From contig NFUV01000002.1 in assembly GCA_002127295.1 (NCBI GenBank), positions 434,001 to 498,000 on the forward strand: a DNA stretch of 64,000 bases, in the 5' to 3' direction. Below are positions 58,925-64,000 of the stretch, piece after piece; within the stretch, counting starts at the first letter, position 1; each line of letters starts with the position of its first letter. This DNA is from Chitinophagaceae bacterium IBVUCB2. Its GTDB lineage: Bacteria > Bacteroidota > Bacteroidia > Chitinophagales > Chitinophagaceae. Below the pieces are notes generated by a model. That model was not told where the DNA came from. It saw nothing but the letters and a program-made list of their open reading frames with translations, and did not search any database. The position numbers were made by a program, and so were the translations under genes.

Positions 58925-59542
58925 TTATTTTAAACCGTGAATTCTTCTCATTAGATCAATATCCATCTTGTCTTTCTCCCGTTGCAGGGAAAGAATGGCG
59001 GTACTGTTATTAAATTCATTCAGGAATTCATATTGTTCCATGACTTCATCATAAATCCGGTCAATCGCTTGCAATCGTTCATCGTCGCTCATGCGTAACT
59101 TACCGGCAGTGACGACCATCGCCAGTTCATCCAATTTTTTCAGGCTTTCCTTAAATAGATTCAGATAAACCTTCCCGATATATTCAATCTCAGAAAGTTT
59201 AAACTGCTTATCATCCTTAAATTGCTGAAAAGCTGATTTGTATTCTTTAACCAACTTTATCTGAAAGGAAATAATATCAGCTACTCTTTTATACTTTTTC
59301 ACCGCAGGGCTTACTTCCATTAATCCGTCCAGGAAAGTTTTATGCAAACTGAAATTGCCTTCCGATATATCTTTGATAGAAGTATAGCCCTTATGAAGCA
59401 ACTGGTAGCCATCCTTCATGTTCTTTAGTATCTGCTTGAACTGCGTTAGCTTTTCAACATTCAGTAAAAGTTGTTTTGCTTCGTCCGACTGGGCGAAGCA
59501 GCAATTACAAAAAAGCAAAAAAGCTATTAGAATCTTTTTCAT
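58925..59542 (-). CDS. TraI-like paralogue A
   Basis: 205 aa. Signal peptide (ending CFAQ, residue 18), then an all-helical, Lys/Glu-rich body. The core SLHKTFLDGLMEVSPAVKKY, LSEIEYIGKVYLNLFKESLK and MSDDERLQAIDRIYDEVM matches the two genes upstream of it; all end in the pattern L-x-GL. The plan resembles the periplasmic TraI protein of CTnDOT. Overlaps its neighbour by 4 bases. Confidence 0.7.
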   Translation of the reverse strand: MKKILIAFLLFCNCCFAQSDEAKQLLLNVEKLTQFKQILKNMKDGYQLLHKGYTSIKDISEGNFSLHKTFLDGLMEVSPAVKKYKRVADIISFQIKLVKEYKSAFQQFKDDKQFKLSEIEYIGKVYLNLFKESLKKLDELAMVVTAGKLRMSDDERLQAIDRIYDEVMEQYEFLNEFNNSTAILSLQREKDKMDIDLMRRIHGLK

Positions 59543-60150
59543 TGTAAGCCGTTTAATTTTTTAGATAATTCTATATCTGCCCGTTGGTGCATTCGCTGGA
59601 CTGTCAGGGCGGCCATTTCTTCGGAGTAAGAAGAACTGAAAGCATATTTATCCTGCATATCTGCATAGAGTGCATCAATCCGTTTCAACCTTTCATCATC
59701 CTTCATTTGCAGTTGTCCATCGCTAATAATCTCAAGCAGTTGTTCCAAATTTTCAAGGGAAGCATTCAATACGTTTTGAAAGACCATTGAACAATGATCA
59801 ATTTCAGCAATGGATAACTGCCTTGCTTCTTTTACTCCCTTTAAACATTCCTTTATCGCTGAAATGATCCGCAGTTGCAGCGCAATAATATCAGCAACCT
59901 TTGCATAGGCTTTTATTTTAGGATTGACCTTTTTAAACGAAGAAATAAAATCACGGTGCAGATTGAAATCTCCATTCTTAATATTGCGGACGGTGGTTAA
60001 TCCTTTATTTGCAATACTGTATCCCTGCTGGGCATAGCTGATGTAAACCTGCAAAGCAGCAATCTGCTCGATTAGTCTTTTATGCTTCGGCTTTTGGGCA
60101 TGTACCTGTACACACGCAAGCAGTAGCAATACAATCAAAATTTGTTTCAT
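59539..60150 (-). CDS. TraI-like paralogue B
   Basis: 203 aa. Signal peptide (ending QVHAQ). Closest to paralogue A (FNLHRDFISSFKKVNPKIKA, LSIAEIDHCSMVFQNVLNAS, MKDDERLKRIDALYADM, ending KKLNGLQ). It has no CxxC. Probably periplasmic, helical. Overlaps both neighbours by 4 bases. Confidence 0.7.
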   Translation of the reverse strand: MKQILIVLLLLACVQVHAQKPKHKRLIEQIAALQVYISYAQQGYSIANKGLTTVRNIKNGDFNLHRDFISSFKKVNPKIKAYAKVADIIALQLRIISAIKECLKGVKEARQLSIAEIDHCSMVFQNVLNASLENLEQLLEIISDGQLQMKDDERLKRIDALYADMQDKYAFSSSYSEEMAALTVQRMHQRADIELSKKLNGLQ

Positions 60151-60803
60151 AGGCCATAGAGTTTTTTAACGTATTCAATTTCTCCTTTGGCAGCAGCCCG
60201 TTGAATAGAAATGAGTTTATTCTGGTTATTGAATTCTTTCAGGTCCAGGAAATTCTGCTCGATGCTATTAGCAGCAGTATTAATAATCTCCATTCTTTTA
60301 GCATCACTCATCTGTGTGGCAAAAGCGTTCACGACGATAAATAACTGGTCAAGGCTTTTCAAACTTTCGTTCATCATGCCGGTATAGATATCCGCCATAT
60401 AATTCAGTTCGTCAGCGTTAAAATTTTTATCCTGCCGGAAGGTTGCCCATGCCGATTTGTATTCTGCTACCATTGCCACCTGGTCTTCGATGATGTCTTT
60501 GACCCGGTGATAGTAAGCAAGGGCGGCTTTGACTTTCCAGAGTTCCTGGAAATATTCATCATAGAGCTTTCGTTGCTTTTCTACCCATTCACTGATTTCT
60601 GTCAACTTTAATTTTGACATGGTATTCTCCAGTGTCTTTTGTGCATTCTGAAGCCAGATCGTTTTATTCTGGAGCTTCTGGATCTTCAGGTCAATGGCAA
60701 CAATCACTTTTTTAATCCCGGCCTTTATTATTTCTGCGATGGGAAACTGCGCCCGGCTGTTAACCGAAACCAGCAACGCAATCACAACTAATATTTTTTT
60801 CAT
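60147..60803 (-). CDS. traI: TraI-like paralogue C (closest to TraI)
   Basis: 218 aa. Signal peptide (ending NSRAQ). Helical: KLKLTEISEWVEKQRKLYDE, then KDIIEDQVAMVAEYKSAWAT, ADELNYMADIYTGMMNESLK and MSDAKRMEIINTAANSIEQN, ending KKLYGL. The MSDxxRM and YMADIYTGMMNESLKSLDQL parts are most like TraI of Bacteroides conjugative transposons. Likely a periplasmic secretion component. Gene symbol is by resemblance and position. Confidence 0.7.
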   Translation of the reverse strand: MKKILVVIALLVSVNSRAQFPIAEIIKAGIKKVIVAIDLKIQKLQNKTIWLQNAQKTLENTMSKLKLTEISEWVEKQRKLYDEYFQELWKVKAALAYYHRVKDIIEDQVAMVAEYKSAWATFRQDKNFNADELNYMADIYTGMMNESLKSLDQLFIVVNAFATQMSDAKRMEIINTAANSIEQNFLDLKEFNNQNKLISIQRAAAKGEIEYVKKLYGL

Positions 60804-61168
60804 AGCATCTGATATTTTATAGTCCCTATAAATAAGCAGTTTTGTTTCAGATCAAATGAATACAGATCACCTGTATCCATATCTTCCAACAGGTTTTCGG
60901 TATCTCGATAAATTCCCGCTGTTTTGATCAACTGGTACTCCGGCGCTTCACCAGTTCTTTCATATTTCCAGCGGCGGGTGATCTTATATTGGGTGGCGTT
61001 CTCGTTTTGAACGGAGATCGTAAGCGTATCGTGTTCCTTGCCTAATTCATGGCTGGAAAAACGAATATAGGTGCCGGGAATAAATTCCTGGATTAGGACA
61101 GGTTTCGCATCCCGGCAACCGTATATTGCCGCAACCAAAAAAAAATGGATGATAAAAAACAACTTCAT
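60800..61168 (-). CDS. Small lipoprotein of the tra operon
   Basis: 122 aa. Lipoprotein-like signal ending AAIYGC near residue 18; mature part of about 100 residues, beta-rich (TYIRFSSHELGKEHDTLTIS). Not recognised; it resembles extracytoplasmic lipoproteins often found in these operons and may fill a VirB7-type role (inference). One base from the gene upstream of it and 4 bases overlapping the one after it. Confidence 0.58.
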   Translation of the reverse strand: MKLFFIIHFFLVAAIYGCRDAKPVLIQEFIPGTYIRFSSHELGKEHDTLTISVQNENATQYKITRRWKYERTGEAPEYQLIKTAGIYRDTENLLEDMDTGDLYSFDLKQNCLFIGTIKYQML

Positions 61169-61921
61169 TTAGTTAACTGTTAATTCGCAACCGTTACAGG
61201 CGCCATCACAGTAATAGATTTTAAAACGACCACCTTCAGCTTTATTCAATGAAAGCTCTTTTACTTTCAGGGTGCAGGCTTTTGTTCCTTCGCAATCGCA
61301 GCTCGCTTTGGCTAAAAATGCCTTTTCATCCCTCACGATATAAAAGGAAACACCATAGAGCGTTTCTTTACTGTAGGGTTCGGTGATCGATTTACTCTCA
61401 TAGAGTGATCTCACGGACTCCTGCACATCGGGCAATCCAAACAGTTCATCTTTAGTATCCGATAAATTAATCACCCGGTTAACACTATAGCCTTTGTAGA
61501 TGAAGGCCCCTGTACAACCACCTGAACAATTACTGTGCATACAGCCAAATCCAAGTTCATCGATGAAAGCGACCTGGCAGGCACCGCCCCCGCTACAGAT
61601 ACAGTGATAGGTAGCAATGCCAATCGGCAAAGGCCTGGCAGCAATACCGTCGGCAGCATCCACAGCAAAGGAATAGTCCTTCGGCAGTTCGACCCTTATT
61701 TCTGAATGGTCAGCAGCCAGGCAGATCCTTGTACCAACTGGTAACAGGATTCCCGTTTCACCCACTTTCACCGGCTTGTCTGCAATAACTTCCTTGCCAC
61801 ATTCAGCAGGCTGGACAACCCTTGGTTGCTCTGCATTTTTTTGAACCACCTGGGGCTCTTTCTTATTGCACGCAACAAACAATACAAACGCACACACAGC
61901 ACTCATCACAATTGTTTTCAT
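61169..61921 (-). CDS. Cys-rich lipoprotein of the tra operon
   Basis: 250 aa from ATG 61921 (GTG at 61927 possible). Lipobox FVAC near residue 18. The mature part has many Cys: YHCICSGGGACQV, GCMHSNCSGGCTGAF, CDCEGTKACTLK and YCDGACNGCELTVN. Paired and clustered Cys suggest disulphides or a metal site. The family is not recognised. It lies between traG and the smaller lipoprotein. Confidence 0.6.
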   Translation of the reverse strand: MKTIVMSAVCAFVLFVACNKKEPQVVQKNAEQPRVVQPAECGKEVIADKPVKVGETGILLPVGTRICLAADHSEIRVELPKDYSFAVDAADGIAARPLPIGIATYHCICSGGGACQVAFIDELGFGCMHSNCSGGCTGAFIYKGYSVNRVINLSDTKDELFGLPDVQESVRSLYESKSITEPYSKETLYGVSFYIVRDEKAFLAKASCDCEGTKACTLKVKELSLNKAEGGRFKIYYCDGACNGCELTVN

Positions 61922-61951
61922 ACTCACATAATTTATTTATTAAAAAATGGT

Positions 61952-64000
61952 TTACTCGTTTCTCATATCAGCAGCCATTGCAACAATGGCCTTTTGCATA
62001 TCGCCGTCAAACCGCTGCGCATATTGCATCAGCTTTACCTTCTCAGTTTCCTCGGTGGTATAAGCCAGGTATTCTTCCAGTGAAACTTCTGTTCTGTAAA
62101 CTTTGGAAAGCATTCCACCAAGAGAAATAAATACTTCCTTGAATTTTTTGGAAGGATCATTGGCTTTATTAATGGATAACACCAGTGCCTTTTCCTTTTC
62201 AGTAAGTCCCAGCAGTTCCTGTATCTGTTCAAACTTGTTCTGATATTTACTTTGATCCAATAATATTTTGCAATCTGAATTATTAATTATTGCTTGCTTC
62301 ACTACAGGAGAAGAAATAATATCTTCCACTTCCTGCGTTACTACAATCGCTTCCCCAAAGAATTTGCGGACGGTCTTGAATAAGTACTTGATATATTCAG
62401 CCATCCCTTCCTTTGCAATGGCTTTCCAGGCCTCTTCAATTAGGATCATCTTGCGGACACCTTTCAGCTTCCGCATCTTGGAAATGAAAACTTCCATAAT
62501 AATTATCGTAACAACAGGAAATAAAATCGGATGATCCTTTATATTGTCCAGTTCAAATACGATGAACCGTTCTTTGAGCATTTCCAGATCTTTGGTAGCG
62601 TTCAGCAGGTAATCAAATTCACCACCTTTGTAATATGGTCGCAGGACATATAAGAAGTTGGAAACATCAAAATCTTTTTCCTTCACTTTATCCGTTTGCA
62701 ACACCGCAACAAAATCAATTTGCAGGAATTCATAAAAACTATCAAAGCAGGGAAATAGTGATGAATCCTTTTCCAGCTTTTCATAATAGAGCTGGAGGGC
62801 ATTGGACAGGGCGACGTACTCAGAACGATTGAAAGTTTCATTGTCCTTTTTCCAAAGGGCTAGCAGCAATGTCTTGATGCTCTCTTTCTTTTCAGTATCG
62901 AGTACGTCACCTTCTCCAATATAAAACGGATTAAAACGGATCGGGTTCTTTTCATCATAGGTGAAATAGTAACCATTCACCATTTGACAAAGCCCTTTAT
63001 AACTGTGCCCTACATCTACTAATACAATATGTGTTCCTTGTTCGTAATAACTGCGCACCATATGATTGGTAAAAAAACTTTTACCACTTCCCGAAGGACC
63101 CAGAATAAATTTATTGCGGTTGGTGACGATGCCTTTCTTCATTGGTTCATCCGATATATCGACATGAACCGGTTTACCGGAAAGGCGATCTCCCAACCGG
63201 ATACCTATAGGTGATAGAGAAGACCGGTAATTCGTTTCGAGGTTCAAAAAACAACAAGCTTGTTCTGCAAATGTGTCAAACGAATCATTCATCGGGAAAT
63301 CCGCAGCATTCCCCGGTATGCCTGCCCAGAATAGCTGCGGTGCGCCCGACAGCTCCTGCTTCGGTACCGCATCCATCTGGGACAGGGCTGATGATACCAG
63401 GTTTCTAACGTCCTTCAATCCTTCTCTGCTATCCGTCCACACCAATACGTTGAAATGGCTTTTCACAGGTAAACGCTGTTGCGAAATGGCTTCATTTAAA
63501 AATTCGTTGGTGGCATCCCTCGAAATGGTATTTTCTCTGGAGTAAGCAGACAAACTATGTAACCGTAATCGTTTACTTTCTAATTTTTGAATAGTCTTCT
63601 GTTGGTCCTCGACAAATATGTACTGGTTATAAATATGATTGCAGGGGAGCAGTTGTCCTAATGGTGACGCAAAGCCAACACTAAACTTAGTTTTATCGGT
63701 GGAGTATTTATCGTAATTAATTCTTGAGCCACAGTAGGCAGGTAAATCTGCAGCATCGGCCAGTGTAAATAACTGGCAATGATTATTGCCAACCTGTATG
63801 CCATCATTGAAACTAATATCATGCAGGATAAAACTTTGTTCATTGGGTTGAAGGTTCAGATAGCGTTCTACCAAACCACAATATTTTTTATTCCCGCTTA
63901 ACTCTGCGTCAGTCAATCGCCGCAGTTCAAGAAAGCCACTATCATTTAATATTCTTTCAAACTGTCCGGCACTGTCTAAAAAATCTTGCAGTAATTGTGG
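61952..64000 (-). CDS. traG: Conjugation ATPase TraG (VirB4-like), 5' end beyond window
   Basis: At least 682 residues; the frame is open to the right edge (reads PQLLQDFLDSAGQFERIL at 64000 inwards), so the start is outside. Walker A GPSGSGKSFFTNH and Walker B-like RKMILIEEAWKAIAKEGM are present, with the intervening RFNPFYIGEGDVLDTEKKES typical of Bacteroidota TraG. It is the VirB4-type ATPase driving type IV secretion pilus and channel assembly. First gene of the visible tra operon. Confidence 0.92.
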   Translation of the reverse strand, partial: PQLLQDFLDSAGQFERILNDSGFLELRRLTDAELSGNKKYCGLVERYLNLQPNEQSFILHDISFNDGIQVGNNHCQLFTLADAADLPAYCGSRINYDKYSTDKTKFSVGFASPLGQLLPCNHIYNQYIFVEDQQKTIQKLESKRLRLHSLSAYSRENTISRDATNEFLNEAISQQRLPVKSHFNVLVWTDSREGLKDVRNLVSSALSQMDAVPKQELSGAPQLFWAGIPGNAADFPMNDSFDTFAEQACCFLNLETNYRSSLSPIGIRLGDRLSGKPVHVDISDEPMKKGIVTNRNKFILGPSGSGKSFFTNHMVRSYYEQGTHIVLVDVGHSYKGLCQMVNGYYFTYDEKNPIRFNPFYIGEGDVLDTEKKESIKTLLLALWKKDNETFNRSEYVALSNALQLYYEKLEKDSSLFPCFDSFYEFLQIDFVAVLQTDKVKEKDFDVSNFLYVLRPYYKGGEFDYLLNATKDLEMLKERFIVFELDNIKDHPILFPVVTIIIMEVFISKMRKLKGVRKMILIEEAWKAIAKEGMAEYIKYLFKTVRKFFGEAIVVTQEVEDIISSPVVKQAIINNSDCKILLDQSKYQNKFEQIQELLGLTEKEKALVLSINKANDPSKKFKEVFISLGGMLSKVYRTEVSLEEYLAYTTEETEKVKLMQYAQRFDGDMQKAIVAMAADMRNE

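Noticed and set aside
52445-64000. Integration site, integrase or mobilisation genes
   Set aside because: Searched by eye for tyrosine-recombinase, relaxase and TraO/P/Q motifs. None was found in the window, so element ends lie elsewhere.

Overview
The window is AT-rich DNA from a member of the Bacteroidota, most like the Chitinophagaceae. The evidence is the Bacteroidetes-type promoters (TTTG, 19-20 bp, TAnnTTTG), few Shine-Dalgarno sequences, lineage-typical small families (DUF6428, DUF6629, DUF6660, GDCCxC, DUF3703) and CTnDOT-like tra genes. It looks like the inner part of an integrative conjugative element (ICE). From about 0 to 52.4 kb there is cargo, nearly all on the + strand. From 52.4 kb to the right edge a long minus-strand conjugation operon converges on it. 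No integrase, att site, tRNA, rRNA, CRISPR array or insertion sequence was seen.

Layout. 0-2.9 kb: the tail of a DUF305 membrane protein, then a PAS histidine kinase and a response regulator fused to a Crp-like DNA-binding module. 3.3-7.4 kb: a partly decayed array of small metal-binding or envelope genes with duplicated leaders. 7.4-9.6 kb: two zinc alcohol dehydrogenases. 9.7-17.4 kb: an envelope redox and copper module made of Met-rich lipoproteins, a membrane-anchored NAD(P)H/FAD/2Fe-2S reductase, a haem-b-like membrane protein, a seven-haem cytochrome c, a multicopper oxidase with an extra C-terminal beta domain, and an HMA protein. 17.4-30.3 kb: MFS pump, nucleotide-kinase-like protein, SRPBCC, glucoamylase-like enzyme, archaeal-type GAPDH, alpha/beta hydrolase, PPK2, a CPH-type copper ATPase preceded by a duplicated SxxS HMA-like domain, and Lgt. 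30.4-32.7 kb: His-rich lipoprotein, TlpA-like lipoprotein and CDCC beta-propeller lipoprotein. 32.7-34.6 kb: ArsR, extended MerTP and GDCCxC protein. 35.2-39.1 kb: an arsenic operon (ArsR, DUF6428, ACR3, phosphoesterase, lipoprotein, GcvH) without a visible arsC. 39.4-43.0 kb: a DtxR/MntR regulator divergent from a di-haem oxidoreductase, Rieske protein and porin operon. 43.1-52.4 kb: a CzcA-like RND pump fused to its outer-membrane channel, its adaptor, DUF3703, a NicO-like membrane protein and a Zn/Cd-type P-ATPase. 52.4-64 kb: HTH protein, two ICE proteins, TraN, TraM, a TraL-position protein, TraK, TraJ, three TraI-like paralogues, two lipoproteins and TraG (cut by the edge).

The cargo appears to combine resistance to copper, mercury, arsenic and zinc/cadmium/cobalt with envelope redox chemistry and a set of energy and stress enzymes. 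Three regulators (two ArsR, one DtxR) sit on promoters whose -7 box lies only 4-7 nt from the start codon, so their mRNAs are probably leaderless, and palindromic operators overlap these promoters. The most system-like unexplained locus is 9.7-17.1 kb. It reads as an electron path from cytoplasmic NAD(P)H across the inner membrane to periplasmic haems next to Met-rich copper-binding lipoproteins and a multicopper oxidase. All functional statements are from reading the sequence; no database search was run.
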